64,000 bases of DNA from Leptidea sinapis (taxonomy: Eukaryota; Arthropoda; Insecta; Lepidoptera; Pieridae): positions 6,014,001 to 6,078,000 of the forward strand of contig NC_066296.1 in assembly GCF_905404315.1 (NCBI RefSeq), written 5' to 3'. Under the pieces are notes generated by a model. The model saw only the letters and a list, made by a program, of their open reading frames with translations. It was not told where the DNA came from and did no database searches. The translations under genes were made by a program, and so were the position numbers. Below are positions 21,385 through 31,036 of the stretch, in pieces. Position 1 is the first letter of the stretch, and each line of letters opens with the position of its first letter.

Positions 21385-22955
21385 TTGCAATGTTAAAGGT
21401 CCGCGATGATAAATGTTATATAGAATGCGTTAAAATGTTACAAAATAATTACTTAAATACAACATTTTAACAGCAGTTTGGGATTAAAAGAAAATTTTAA
21501 ACTTACCAATAAAGTCATTAAAGGAGATAGAAACGCTTCCATACATTCCTGGGCGCAAGTGATAACAAGATGGAAGTAGCACCATTTAAAAGATAACATT
21601 TAAATAATCCGTAATTGAAAATTTTGCAAGATTTGTCAATCTAGGCGCTGAGTAATCGAAGATATAAAAATGAGGTTATGTTTTAAACTATATGTTGACA
21701 GCTGATCTATAGTAGGTTTATTAAATGCCTAGCTGCTAAGGATTTATCACATACTTATATTAGCTGGGTACCAACCTTGTTTTTTGTTAGATAAAAAATA
21801 CCTACCTATCTACTACTGTAACGACATTTTTTGCATTATAATATAAGACAATTGGTAATTAGATAATATAATATAGTATACCTAAATTAAAAGATAGTTT
21901 TATTTGCTCAGATAAGAATAATATATACTCATTAGCTCATACCTGAACTGTAAAACAGACTGCTAGAGACAATTACTTTCCTTGGAATTCAATTGGGTAG
22001 GTACTAGGTAGTTAACAAGTCGGTAACTCTACGAATACAACAAGAAACGAAGTGACATCTGACAATGACGAAGAAACGAAATGATCTGTCAGACTGTCAT
22101 TGTCAAAGTGAAGTTAGCGTTGAGGAACAAGGATTTCACTAGTATCGATTTTATATGTAAATCGATTTATTGATAATAAAATAATTGCTCAGTTCTGTTT
22201 TTTTCCTGAGAAAATAATATATTTTATTCATAATAATAATTCGAACATAAACAATGCACCTTACTAATATTATTGAAATAATACAACTGGATCTTCATGT
22301 TATTTTAATCGATTAAATATTCATTCGATTACTTCATTTTAATCGATTTTCATTATTTTAATGTTTTTTCGGTTTGTAGATTGCAAAATGAGCTAGTTTT
22401 TTGTATTTTACATCAGAAAAATATACCCTTTTTTTAAAGTATATTTCAACTTGTTAACCATCAGGCCCAAAAGTCCCATTCTCCTTTATTTAACTACTAT
22501 GTAAAGACAGTGAAACCTGGATAAGTGAGAAAACACCTGGATAAGAACATGTTTTTATCGTTTAATAGCCTGAAGTCTACTAAGAGAATGTTTCAAATCT
22601 TGTTCTCAAATTGTCCTATTCAGCGATAAATTAAAAAAAATTACCTTGTAACGTCATTGTTGGGGGCCATTAAAGCTGAAGATTGGCCCTTAATTGTTAT
22701 ATTTTTTAAACCTTCACACCAAAATGTAGTTTTATGAAGTACATTATTATGTACTTAGTACTTATTTTGGGAAAAATATTTTTATTTTCGAAACTAGATA
22801 TGTAGTAGGAATGGACTTAGAATTAACAGACTAAATGTGACTCTTTTTTAATTTCTTAAGCCCAGCTTGCTCATTTTATAGGGATTTTATTGTCTAGACA
22901 CTAAGGCAGCATTATTTGAACATATTTATCAAGATTTACGGATCATGCCTCATGC
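21385..22955. other. AT-rich interval, weak inverted repeats only
   Basis: Nothing is firmly recognised. Around 22050-22115 TGACATCTGACAATGAC faces GTCAGACTGTCATTGTCA as an imperfect inverted repeat, and ATCGATTTTATATG / AAATCGATTT pairs at 22145-22165. Confidence 0.35.
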
Positions 22956-22957
22956 GG

Positions 22958-23065
22958 ATGGTTGGCTTAGTTGGTAAGAGCGTTGGGACGTAGCCCGAGA
23001 GGTGTGTGTTCGAATCCTAGAAGTAAGGGATAAACTTAGAAATAACAAATTGTTTAATTGTGTAG
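22958..23065 (+). mobile_element. tRNA-derived SINE, cut by a MITE
   Basis: The head TGGTTGGCTTAGTTGGTAAG, then GTGTGTTCGAATCCTAG (box B-like), is followed by SINE body sequence ending in AACAAATTGTTTAATTG. The THAP-exon MITE starts right after it at about 23066. Confidence 0.55.
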
Positions 23066-23508
23066 TCTTAGATTAAGAATGGGTCTGCGCTGCACTCCAA
23101 CTAGATACCGCACTAACTAAGAACAGTAGCTTTTTTATTACGGCAACTATTAAATGCTTGTGTCCGTGGCATCTTGACACTCAATGGCACCTTTCAAATT
23201 TTGTTACATACGCTTCGTGTTATTTTTCATTGAAATTAATAAAATACAAAATACTTACTGATAATATGTGATCCCAGTGTCTTTCTTATTTCTTGTAGTA
23301 TTATTTATACAAAGTTTTACTACGCAACCCGGCATTTTAGTTTCGATTGTAAGCAAAATTTAACAAAATATGTGGCACATCAACGTCACACATTGTTCGA
23401 GACTGGCTCGAGTACGCCTACTTGGGCGTAGTATTAGTTGCCGCACTTTGTGACTACGCCTGCCGTATCTAGTTAGTGCGCAGCGGAGACCAATCCTTAA
23501 TCTAAGGG
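23066..23508 (-). mobile_element. MITE carrying a THAP-like first exon (copy 1)
   Basis: Terminal inverted repeats of about 45 bp begin CTTAGATTAAG (left) and end CCTTAATCTAAG (right). They share GCGGAGACCAATCC and ACTAGATACCGCA. On the minus strand an ATG near 23330 opens a frame starting MPGCVVKLCINNTTRNKKD and running to a CAG/GTAAGT junction near 23260. The C-x4-C spacing and N-terminal position match the start of THAP zinc fingers, and the GTAAGTATTTTG sequence is a strong splice donor. No further exon exists in the element. It is probably an internal-deletion derivative of a THAP-encoding DNA transposon (P or Kolobok type). A target duplication is not discernible. This copy interrupts a SINE. 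Confidence 0.65.
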
Positions 23509-24150
23509 TACATATAAATAATTAATTTGAGTGTATAAAGATAAATAAAACAATTATTGACCCAAGCTGGTATGTTTATTTTGACATCCACTGTAAGCTG
23601 TCACTCGTTACTAGTCAACTGTCACCTGTCACCTGTCATTTATCACCGCCTTCCCAAGGGACGGCGCGAGGCGGGCTCGATATGGATATTATGTTTACCT
23701 TACTCATGTCACTCTTGAGTTGTGCCTGAATAAACGATAAACATTTTTCGATTATATTCAGGTTTTAAATAAAATATTACAGAGCTACATTATTCGATAC
23801 ATAAATATTTCATTTCAGTTTTTATAGGCGCCAATACTCACTTTGAAATATATTTTATAAGTGTACTTAAAATTAACGAAAATCCGGAACAAGGGTATGC
23901 ATTAGTTGATGACTATCCAGGGGAAGCCCAATTCAATTAATAAATGTCTAAATCTTATTTCATTTATATATTTTTTTCAATCAAACGACTGCAATTCCTG
24001 CTCTTCGTTGTCACTCGTGTAACAGTCTATTAAGCTTTCATATAATTCACAAAAAAACTATACTCAGTCGAGAAAAATAACAATGACAACATATTATATT
24101 TTTTTTAATTACAAATTCAATTCAAAATTACTTGATTTACCATTTGCCTC
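23509..24150. other. Intergenic, nothing recognised
   Basis: Contains repeated short ACTGTCACCTGTCAC motifs near 23615-23640 and a small GC patch at 23645-23680, with no gene. Confidence 0.4.
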
Positions 24151-24154
24151 CACC

Positions 24155-24365
24155 TTGAAGGTGGTATCGACTCGGAAGCACTGCACTAGGAAGCTCATTC
24201 CACAGCTTGGTGGTTCGTGGAAAAAGTTCCTTGAAAATAACACTCTGGAGGAATGTCACACATCCAAATCCTATTCGTATTCCTACACTAGCTTTTACCC
24301 GCGACTTTGTCCGCGCGGGATAGTTACTATGGGCAGCATTTTTAGCATACACACAATGAAGCGAC
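24155..24365 (-). mobile_element. LINE family B C-terminal fragment plus RTE-tail piece
   Basis: Minus-strand translation gives FPRTTKLWNELPSAVLPSRY, the family B signature. It is interrupted at 24290-24330 by TTTTACCCGCGACTTTGTCC, a start block of the RTE-tail repeat seen at 4105. Family B resumes briefly near 24350 (ACACACAATGAAGCGACGTC). Confidence 0.6.
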
Positions 24366-24439
24366 GTCTGTACGTAGTAAGTTCAGGATCAAATCGAACA
24401 GAAAAAAGGGATGGAAAATGTGTAAGCAGGATAAAAATA

Positions 24440-24550
24440 GTTAAAAGAATTTTCTAGTACAATTTAAATTTAAAGATGGAATGGGAGAATCATTTTGAAA
24501 ATAGAACGCATCCGGGGGTATATAAGCCGTACTAAGCGTGGCCTACGACA
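24440..24550 (+). promoter_or_regulatory. TATA-box promoter-like sequence upstream of Jockey insertion
   Basis: GGGGGTATATAAGCCG at 24515-24530 is a strong TATA-box match in otherwise AT-poor context. With the Jockey element removed, the sequence joins 24540 to 30244 and continues through a purine-rich leader to AATAAA at about 30467. TATA box, short leader and polyadenylation signal within about 350 bp is the layout of a retroviral-type LTR, or of a small transcription unit. No TG...CA boundaries were established, so the LTR reading is only a hypothesis. Confidence 0.4.
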
Positions 24551-25108
24551 AGTTCGATTCAGGCAGGCAACGCGAGCACACGTGCCGCGTTATCTGTCCT
24601 CCTTCGAATATTTTTATTACCTGCGTTATCGCACTACCTGCTCAGGCCACCTGGGCTAGCCATTGTTATCGCGCGCCATTGTTCGGGACTCTTTGAGTCT
24701 CGCACCTGTTACGTTCCTTCGCGGAACGTAGCTTAGTTAAAATAAGTGTTAATTACCCGGTTTTACGATCGTGTTAGTTAGCACCTGTGCTGTGTTTAGC
24801 GATTCTGCACGCTAATCGTGTGTGTTGTGAGTGTTGCAGATCGTGCCGTGTGTGTCTTCTCCGTGGGGGCCTGCACAGCGTACATCGGGGTTCCGGCCCA
24901 GCCAGTCTACATCCAGCAAAGCTAAGTCTTAGGCTTAATTATTATTATTAATTTCTTTTAATTTTTGTATATTTCATTATAATTAATAGTATTTTATTAA
25001 TGTGCAAGTGTACAACAAAAGTATAGTTGTCCACTTTATCATTATATTCCCCCTCTGCCTGACTCGGGCAGCGGGGGTTGTCACCCGCTTAACTTATTAA
25101 CAACAACC

Positions 25109-26767
25109 ATGGCTTCACCAATGGTTGCCGACGAGGGCCTTCTAAGCGCCCTGCTAGATAAACTATTTACGGAGAAGATCGCTCCGTTAATTAAGATATC
25201 TATAGACGAGTCAGTGGATGCCGCTATTAAAGCGAAATCCAAAAAATACAAATCATCATCCGACGTTTCGAGTTCCGACGGGGAATCCGAAATGGAGTTA
25301 GGCAATGCGTCCGACGCAAGTTCCGTGGCCTCGGTCAAACCGAGGAAAGTGATCACCCGATCAGCCCGCCCGCCTGTCCTTCAGGCGTACTTTGACGCGC
25401 AGGCGACCCCTAAGGTCCCCGCGGTCAGTCCTGTCCGCACGGTAGCCCCTCAGGCTTCCAGTGCATCACCGGCCCGGCCGGAATCCGCTCTACCGTCGAG
25501 AGCGGAGAGTGTCGCGTCGGATGCTGACGGCTTCATCACCGTCAGCCGCAAGAAGAAGCGCGGTCGTGAATCGCCTTCTCTAGATAGCACACCCGCGAAG
25601 AAAGCCGCGGCCACGACTGGCTCCGCTCCCGCGTCCGCGCCCACGCCCGCTAAAGCCCGCGTACCGCCTCCGACCAAGCGCCCGCCTCCTATTTTTATAG
25701 GGGACCGAGGCCGATGGTTAACCGTCAAAAACAGGATCCCGAAGACGCTCTCCTTCCAGGCGAGGGCGTACCAATCACTAATTAAACTAGAGACCAGAGA
25801 GGTAGCGGACCACCGTGCCCTGACATCTCTTCTTAGAGAGCTGAGTGTGGGTTTCCACACGTACGCCCTGCCTGAGGAGAAGCGCCTGAGGGTCGTTATT
25901 AGAAACGTCCCCAAAGAGATAGACGAGGCCGACATTCTGTCGGACCTCAAAGAGCAGGGCTACCCTGCACACGAGGTGCACCGTATGCGCGGAACCAACA
26001 ACAAACAACCATTTAACATGGTTCTCGTAGTCCTCGACCTCACGCAAGAGGGAAAGGAAATTTTCAACATCAAATCGGTTTGTTCCCTTCAGGGCATCCG
26101 TACCGAAGCTCCTCGCAACCGCGGGGGGCCCGGTCAGTGTCACAGATGCCAATTATACGGGCACTCGGCACGAAATTGCGAACACACTCCGAGGTGTGTG
26201 AAGTGCCTCGGGAAACACGGCACGCCAGAGTGCCCTCGACCAGCGCAATGCGCGGAGCCCCCGGCCTGCGTCTTGTGCGGGGAGAAGGGGCACCCCGCGA
26301 GCTATCGCGGGTGTCCCAAGGCACCCAAACACAAGCGTCACCCAGGGCGCCGCCAGCCGCAAGGCAGAGCAGAGAAGGTGGAGTTCACTCCAACCTTCAA
26401 ACCTGCGCCGCCTCCGAAAGTAAACGCCTGGGCGAGGTCTCCTCCGGCTGCCACAGAGGCCACTCTCGCGGCCCCCGCGCCCCTCCGGCCTCCGCTAGCG
26501 TCCCGCCCGGCGGCGTCGGTCCCGCGACCGAGGCCACCGGCGCCCGCGTCCGCGGCAACAGGTAGCAAAGGCGGCAGCACCTTTGCTTTCATGTTCGAAC
26601 TGTCAGAGATGTTCGACATTGACGAAATAACAGCCCTGGCCAGCAGGCTCGATGCTGTCCGGGAAGACCCGCCGTCGCTCCTGCAGGTTATGGCAGACAA
26701 CGGCAAAATATTCCGTGCCCTCACCGATATAGGGCTAAAGTATAAAAACAACATTCGCGATGCCTAA
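25109..26767 (+). CDS. ORF1: Jockey LINE ORF1 (Gag-like nucleic-acid-binding protein)
   Basis: A 552-residue protein that should coat element RNA and help bring it to the nucleus. Residues 1-75 form an acidic/serine region with SSSDVSSSDGESEMELG near 50-67. Residues 85-200 are rich in Ala, Pro and basic residues (SRKKKRGRESP, KKAAATTGSAPASAPTPAKA). A central region follows at about 205-330 (RVVIRNVPKEIDEADILSDL, resembling the RNA-recognition-like fold reported for LINE ORF1 proteins). Three CCHC knuckles then lie at about 342-400: CHRCQLYGHSARNC, CVKCLGKHGTPEC and CVLCGEKGHPASYRGC. The spacing of the three (C-x2-C-x4-H-x4-C, C-x2-C-x3-H-x4-C, C-x2-C-x4-H-x6-C) is typical of Jockey-clade ORF1. 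The start is the first ATG in a good context (ACCATGG). The stop overlaps the ORF2 start by 8 bases. GC content is far above the flanks. Confidence 0.9.
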   Translation: MASPMVADEGLLSALLDKLFTEKIAPLIKISIDESVDAAIKAKSKKYKSSSDVSSSDGESEMELGNASDASSVASVKPRKVITRSARPPVLQAYFDAQATPKVPAVSPVRTVAPQASSASPARPESALPSRAESVASDADGFITVSRKKKRGRESPSLDSTPAKKAAATTGSAPASAPTPAKARVPPPTKRPPPIFIGDRGRWLTVKNRIPKTLSFQARAYQSLIKLETREVADHRALTSLLRELSVGFHTYALPEEKRLRVVIRNVPKEIDEADILSDLKEQGYPAHEVHRMRGTNNKQPFNMVLVVLDLTQEGKEIFNIKSVCSLQGIRTEAPRNRGGPGQCHRCQLYGHSARNCEHTPRCVKCLGKHGTPECPRPAQCAEPPACVLCGEKGHPASYRGCPKAPKHKRHPGRRQPQGRAEKVEFTPTFKPAPPPKVNAWARSPPAATEATLAAPAPLRPPLASRPAASVPRPRPPAPASAATGSKGGSTFAFMFELSEMFDIDEITALASRLDAVREDPPSLLQVMADNGKIFRALTDIGLKYKNNIRDA

Positions 26768-29651
26768 TTACGTAAGCGGACGGGTCAAACCACATACGCT
26801 CCGTATAGCGTATTTTAACGCCCAAGGCCTTAAGCCTCAACTAGACTTGGTGAAGGAGTTCGCTCACGAACATCAATTAGACCTATTCTTAGTGCAAGAG
26901 ACATTTTTAAAACCACGTATACGCGATCCGCGTATCGCTAATTATAACTTAGTTAGGAATGATCGCACCACCCGTATGGGCGGCACCCTCATTTATTTTA
27001 AAAGGTCTCTACACTGTATACCTATAGATCCTCCGGTCCTCACTAACATCGAGGCCTCTGCCATCCGGGTCAGTATGGCGAATCACCAGCCGATCACTGT
27101 TATTTCAGCTTATCTTCCGCCGAACAAACAAATATTAGACACAGATATAGAAGCATTACTCGGCCACGGGGCCGCAGTCATAGTGGGCGGCGATCTTAAC
27201 GCCAAACACTCTAGCTGGAACAGTAGAGCCACAAATAGAAACGGAATTTTATTAGACTCTCTCACAGACACGCGGAACTTTTCAGTTATAGCACCCGACG
27301 AACCAACACGTTATCCGGATAACGTCGCGCACCGACCCGACATTCTAGACGTTGCGTTACTTAAAAACGTAACGCTCAATGTAAATTCAATCGAGGTTCT
27401 TCACGAATTAGAGTCAGACCACCGGCCCGTCGTCCTAAATCTAGGCCCACCGGTTAACTTTGAACCACCGACGAAAACAGTGATCGACTGGCAACGGCTG
27501 GAAAAGGATCTCGAGTCTATCAAGTCCGACGACCTTGACCGTATACCGGACGTCATCGACTCGGTCGACACGGCTCACAGTGCTATCTCTCATGTGACGT
27601 CACACATACAGAGTAGGATCAAGGCCTGCTCCAGGCAGGTTCCGACGATGCAACCGCATCGCCTAAACCTGCCTCCAGAGGTCAGGAACTTACTCACACA
27701 GAAGCACAGAGCCACTAGACTTTACGACAGGTATCCGTCGGTCGAGAATAGGCGCCACCTCCGCTACCTACAGCGGGTGGTACGGGAACGTATCGCGGAA
27801 CTCCGCGGCGAACGTTGGGACCGCTTGCTCGGCAACCTTAAGCCATCACATGTGGCTTTCTGGAAGCTGCCTCGCGCGTTCAAACAGGAGCCGCCCACTG
27901 TCATGCCTCCTTTGGACAGACCGGGACTACAGCCGGCGCTCGATGACGATGAGAAGGCTGAATGCCTCGCCGATAGTCTCGAGAGTCAGTGCTCTCCAAA
28001 TGCAGCAGCCGACCCGACACACGTTGACGAAGTTGATCGTGAAGTTGAACGTCGCTCCGCTCTGAGCCCTTCAGGCGACGTAATAAAACCCACCTCTTAC
28101 GAAGAGGTGAAGCAAATCATTAAGGAGCTTCACTCCAAGAAGGCCCCGGGGCCCGACACTATAAACAATAGGGTTCTTAAAATCCTACCCTCGACCCTTA
28201 TTACTTTATTGGTTACCATTTTTAATATTCTATTGTCTAATAGCGCGTTCCCCGAACAATGGAAGGATTCCATTGTTATCGGTATCCCAAAACCCAATAA
28301 ACCTAAAGCTAATCCGAGTAGCTATAGGCCTATTAGCTTAATTAACTCGATCGGGAAACTTTACGAAAGATTAATTCTCGCGCTTCTTAATCATTACATC
28401 GCGGAGCTTAACCTGATACCCGACATACAGTTCGGATTCAGAACCGCTCACTCGTGTCCCCAGCAGGCTCACCGACTCACCGAGTACATTCTCATACGGC
28501 GTCAATTTCACGCTACCACGGCAGCCGTGTTTTTCGATGTCGCGAAGGCCTTCGACAAGGTATGGCACAACGGCTTAGTATTCAAGCTGTATCAACTGGG
28601 AGTGCCAGACAGGCTCGTGCGCATCATTCGAGCCTACCTTACCGATCGCTCCTTCCGATATCGAGTAGAGGGCACCCTATCCTCACCCAGACCCATCAGG
28701 TCTGGCGTGCCACAGGGTTCGGTCCTCTCTCCCACTCTTTTCTCGCTCTTCACGAGCGACATTCCCAAGTTTCCGAGTGTCCAGCTCGCTCAGTACGCTG
28801 ACGACACGGCACTCTACTTCGGCTCCAACCGCTCAACCTTGAGCAAGAACATTAAAGTGCTTCAAGCCGCCGTCGATGAACTAGGCAACTGGTTCAGAAA
28901 ATGGCGGATTGAAGTGAACCCCACCAAGAGTGCAGCGGTACTCTTCGGTAACGCGAATAGCATCCGCGCTAAAAAACAACCGACTGACGTTATTAAACTG
29001 TATGAAACACCCATACCGTGGGTGAAGGATTACAAATACTTAGGAGTAACGTTCAACAGCAATATGAACTTCAAGAAACATATTGATACGGTATGCAATA
29101 GAGCCAGATTTGTCCTCAGTCGCCTTTATCCACTTGTGTGTGGGCGAAGCAAACTTCCGCTCAAACACAAAGTGACGCTGTACAAAACCATCGTACGGCC
29201 CATACTGTCATATGCAAGCGTCGTTTTCGCGCACACCCGACCGAGCTACTTACGTCGTTTGCAAGTAGTTCAAAATAAATTCACGCGCATGGCAACCGGA
29301 GCCCCGTGGTTCATCCGAAACGTTGACCTTCACCGCGACCTAGAGCTTCCGACAATAGCTCAACACTTTAAAGAGATCTCGCGACGCTTCTTTGACAAGG
29401 CGCCTAACCATCCCAACATCTTGGTTAGAAAGGCATGCGGGTACACCCCCCTTCACCATAGTCTCAACCCAGTAAGACGTCCCAGACACGTAACGGTAGA
29501 CCCGGATGACGACATCACCATCGCGAACGCGACACCCACACAAACACCGACACAGACACGCACACACCGCCTTCGCAGGCATAGACGCGGTCAACCACCG
29601 CAAACCACTGGCACTCGTCACTCTGACGATGGCCAGCGGCCCGCACCCTAG
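26760..29651 (+). CDS. ORF2: Jockey LINE ORF2 (AP endonuclease and reverse transcriptase)
   Basis: A 963-residue polyprotein that nicks target DNA and copies element RNA onto it (target-primed reverse transcription). The N-terminal APE-type endonuclease shows LRIAYFNAQGLKPQ (about 14), LFLVQETFLKP (about 40), GGDLNAKHSSWNS (about 141) and ESDHRPVV (about 217). The reverse transcriptase shows KKAPGPDTINNRVLK (about 460), NPSSYRPISLINSIGKLYER (about 520), FFDVAKAFDKVWHNG (catalytic Asp, about 590), RSGVPQGSVLSPTLFSLF (about 645) and the YADD box at about 679-682. A C-terminal region (RPILSYASVVFAH, LQVVQNKFTRMATGAPW) is followed by a basic, threonine-rich tail. No RNase H is apparent. ORF2 starts inside ORF1 at ATGCCTAA in the +1 frame, which suggests translation by termination-reinitiation. 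All catalytic residues I can check are present. Confidence 0.93.
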   Translation: MPNYVSGRVKPHTLRIAYFNAQGLKPQLDLVKEFAHEHQLDLFLVQETFLKPRIRDPRIANYNLVRNDRTTRMGGTLIYFKRSLHCIPIDPPVLTNIEASAIRVSMANHQPITVISAYLPPNKQILDTDIEALLGHGAAVIVGGDLNAKHSSWNSRATNRNGILLDSLTDTRNFSVIAPDEPTRYPDNVAHRPDILDVALLKNVTLNVNSIEVLHELESDHRPVVLNLGPPVNFEPPTKTVIDWQRLEKDLESIKSDDLDRIPDVIDSVDTAHSAISHVTSHIQSRIKACSRQVPTMQPHRLNLPPEVRNLLTQKHRATRLYDRYPSVENRRHLRYLQRVVRERIAELRGERWDRLLGNLKPSHVAFWKLPRAFKQEPPTVMPPLDRPGLQPALDDDEKAECLADSLESQCSPNAAADPTHVDEVDREVERRSALSPSGDVIKPTSYEEVKQIIKELHSKKAPGPDTINNRVLKILPSTLITLLVTIFNILLSNSAFPEQWKDSIVIGIPKPNKPKANPSSYRPISLINSIGKLYERLILALLNHYIAELNLIPDIQFGFRTAHSCPQQAHRLTEYILIRRQFHATTAAVFFDVAKAFDKVWHNGLVFKLYQLGVPDRLVRIIRAYLTDRSFRYRVEGTLSSPRPIRSGVPQGSVLSPTLFSLFTSDIPKFPSVQLAQYADDTALYFGSNRSTLSKNIKVLQAAVDELGNWFRKWRIEVNPTKSAAVLFGNANSIRAKKQPTDVIKLYETPIPWVKDYKYLGVTFNSNMNFKKHIDTVCNRARFVLSRLYPLVCGRSKLPLKHKVTLYKTIVRPILSYASVVFAHTRPSYLRRLQVVQNKFTRMATGAPWFIRNVDLHRDLELPTIAQHFKEISRRFFDKAPNHPNILVRKACGYTPLHHSLNPVRRPRHVTVDPDDDITIANATPTQTPTQTRTHRLRRHRRGQPPQTTGTRHSDDGQRPAP

Positions 29652-30243
29652 ATACATCACACATTGTTTTGATACCCGACGAGACGTTAGTCCTCGTCCT
29701 GTAATCGCTTCACTACACTCACTTACACACGGACTGACTGACGGACTGACATACACCACTTACACAATCACAAACACACTCCACAAACAGACACAAACAC
29801 AAACATACATGCACACAAACATTTACACTACGTACATACATACAAACACACATACTTGCAATCATAAACACATACATACACACCTACATACATTACACAA
29901 AACATCACCACACTCGCCGGCGAGTGTGCTCTTATCACCTTTTCATCTTTCATCTTCATCTCATCTTCATTTTCATTCTCTCTCCTTCCCACAAGCACAC
30001 AGCCGGTCTGAGGTTCGAGTCTCCTTAGGAGACGCCCCGCGACTGTTGTTGCGTAGTCTTTGCGGCCTCCACGGCCCACGTCCTACTTCGCTGTGAAAGC
30101 CAGGGCTGCTAACAGCACAGAGGAGGTTTTAGTCGGTATGGGGTGTCCGCTTACGCGGACACTCGAGTCCGACATATTACGCCCCGTTCCGGGGCGTAAA
30201 TACGTAACAGTATTTCCTCCTCTCAAAAAAAAAAAAAAAAAAA
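29652..30243 (+). other. Jockey 3'UTR with CA-rich tract and two terminal hairpins
   Basis: After ORF2 a region rich in CACA/ACAAACA repeats (29740-29900) precedes a conserved block from 29985. Near the end lie two perfect stem-loops: GTGTCCGC/GCGGACAC (30143-30162, loop TTAC) and TACGCCCCG/CGGGGCGTA (30178-30198, loop TTC). Then follow GTAACAGTATTTCCTCCTC and the A tail. The stems are probable recognition structures for the ORF2 protein (inference). Copy 2 ends inside the second stem and copy 3 lacks both. Confidence 0.7.
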
Positions 30244-30545
30244 GGCCTACGACAGTTCTAGTTCTGACTCGAAAGTGTGGAAGTGTAGGAAGAAGAAGAA
30301 GAAGAAGAAGAAGAATAGAAGAAGTAGTGAAAAGTGGAAGTGTTCCAAGAAGAAGAAGATAGAAGAGACCTAGTGTTCGGTGCGGTGTGACGCGTTAAAG
30401 GTACCGCCGCCCACAAGAGGAACAGCGGCAGACCGGCGAAGTGCAATTTCGGAAAAAGTGAACGCAAATAAAGACTCGTTCCTATAAGCGGAGTATTATT
30501 TCCAATCCCTGACCCACTCCCGTGTTAATATGTTTCATCCGGCAG
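30244..30545 (+). other. Downstream half of the sequence split by Jockey copy 1
   Basis: Begins with the target duplication and continues GTTCTAGTTCTGACTCG, a GAAGAAGAAGAAGAAGAAG tract (30290-30318), a GC-rich stretch and AATAAAGACTCG (polyadenylation-signal-like, about 30467). It then runs ATTTCCAATCCCTGACCCAC to about 30530. Together with 24440-24550 it may be a solo LTR or a short host transcription unit. No protein is recognised. Confidence 0.35.
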
Positions 30546-31036
30546 TGGTCACCAATTTCCCGAGAGATACCTGCATGGCCCGTGTATACGGTCATCACCA
30601 GTACTGTCGTCTTCATAGCAAAATATGTTGGAGGTGTCCAACATAATGGTAATAGGATAAAAACATACCACAAGGTGATGCAAAATAGGAACACATTCTA
30701 TCCGATTTATATAAATAATCTTAGAAATAATTGACGGACATTTTCAATTCGTTTTTAGGAAGCTTATTTTAGAATCAAATAGCATTTCCGATGAAAAATC
30801 GATGAACAATGCCGATTTTCTCAGCATTGTGTTTATACTTAACAATTACATCTCAACATTATGTTATAGATGTATATTTTTAATTTATTGACATTTCTAT
30901 GTATATAACTTAGTTTTCATATATACCATCAAACAATTCCATAGTTAATATTATTATCAAGGTAAGGGTAAATTAATTAAAATAAGGAATAGAGAGGGCA
31001 CTAAAATTGAACACTCGTGTAACCATTTAAAAAAAA
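30546..31036. other. AT-rich interval, nothing recognised
   Basis: No gene, RNA or element could be supported. Confidence 0.45.

Larger units (their letters stand above)
24551..30243 (+). mobile_element. Full-length Jockey-clade LINE (copy 1)
   Basis: A complete 5.69-kb non-LTR retrotransposon. The 11-bp target duplication GGCCTACGACA lies at 24540-24550 and 30244-30254, and an A19 tail at 30225-30243. The 5' end (AGTTCGATTCAGGCAGGCAA) is identical to the 5' end of the inverted copy at 46921, which confirms that it is full length. The layout is a 5'UTR of about 558 bp, ORF1 (25109-26767), ORF2 (26760-29651) and a 3'UTR of about 590 bp with CA-rich microsatellite and terminal hairpins. Both ORFs are uninterrupted. 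The intact frames, perfect duplication and uniform A tail suggest a young insertion that could still be active. Clade assignment is from the ORF2 motifs and the three-knuckle ORF1. Confidence 0.92.

Noticed and set aside
23066..23508. 8-bp or TTAA target duplication for the THAP MITE
   Set aside because: I compared the flanks of copies 1, 2 and 4. No matching 8-mer or TTAA was found once the shared CTTAGA/TCTAAG ends were assigned to the element, so the superfamily stays open.
25450..26754. Long minus-strand frames opposite Jockey ORF1
   Set aside because: They are shadows caused by the GC-rich codon usage of ORF1. They lack any recognisable domain, and the opposite strand has a clear CCHC protein.
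29506..30096. 196-codon frame after Jockey ORF2
   Set aside because: It reads through CA-rich microsatellite into the 3'UTR, giving a His/Thr-rich low-complexity product. ORF2 in the proper frame ends at 29651.
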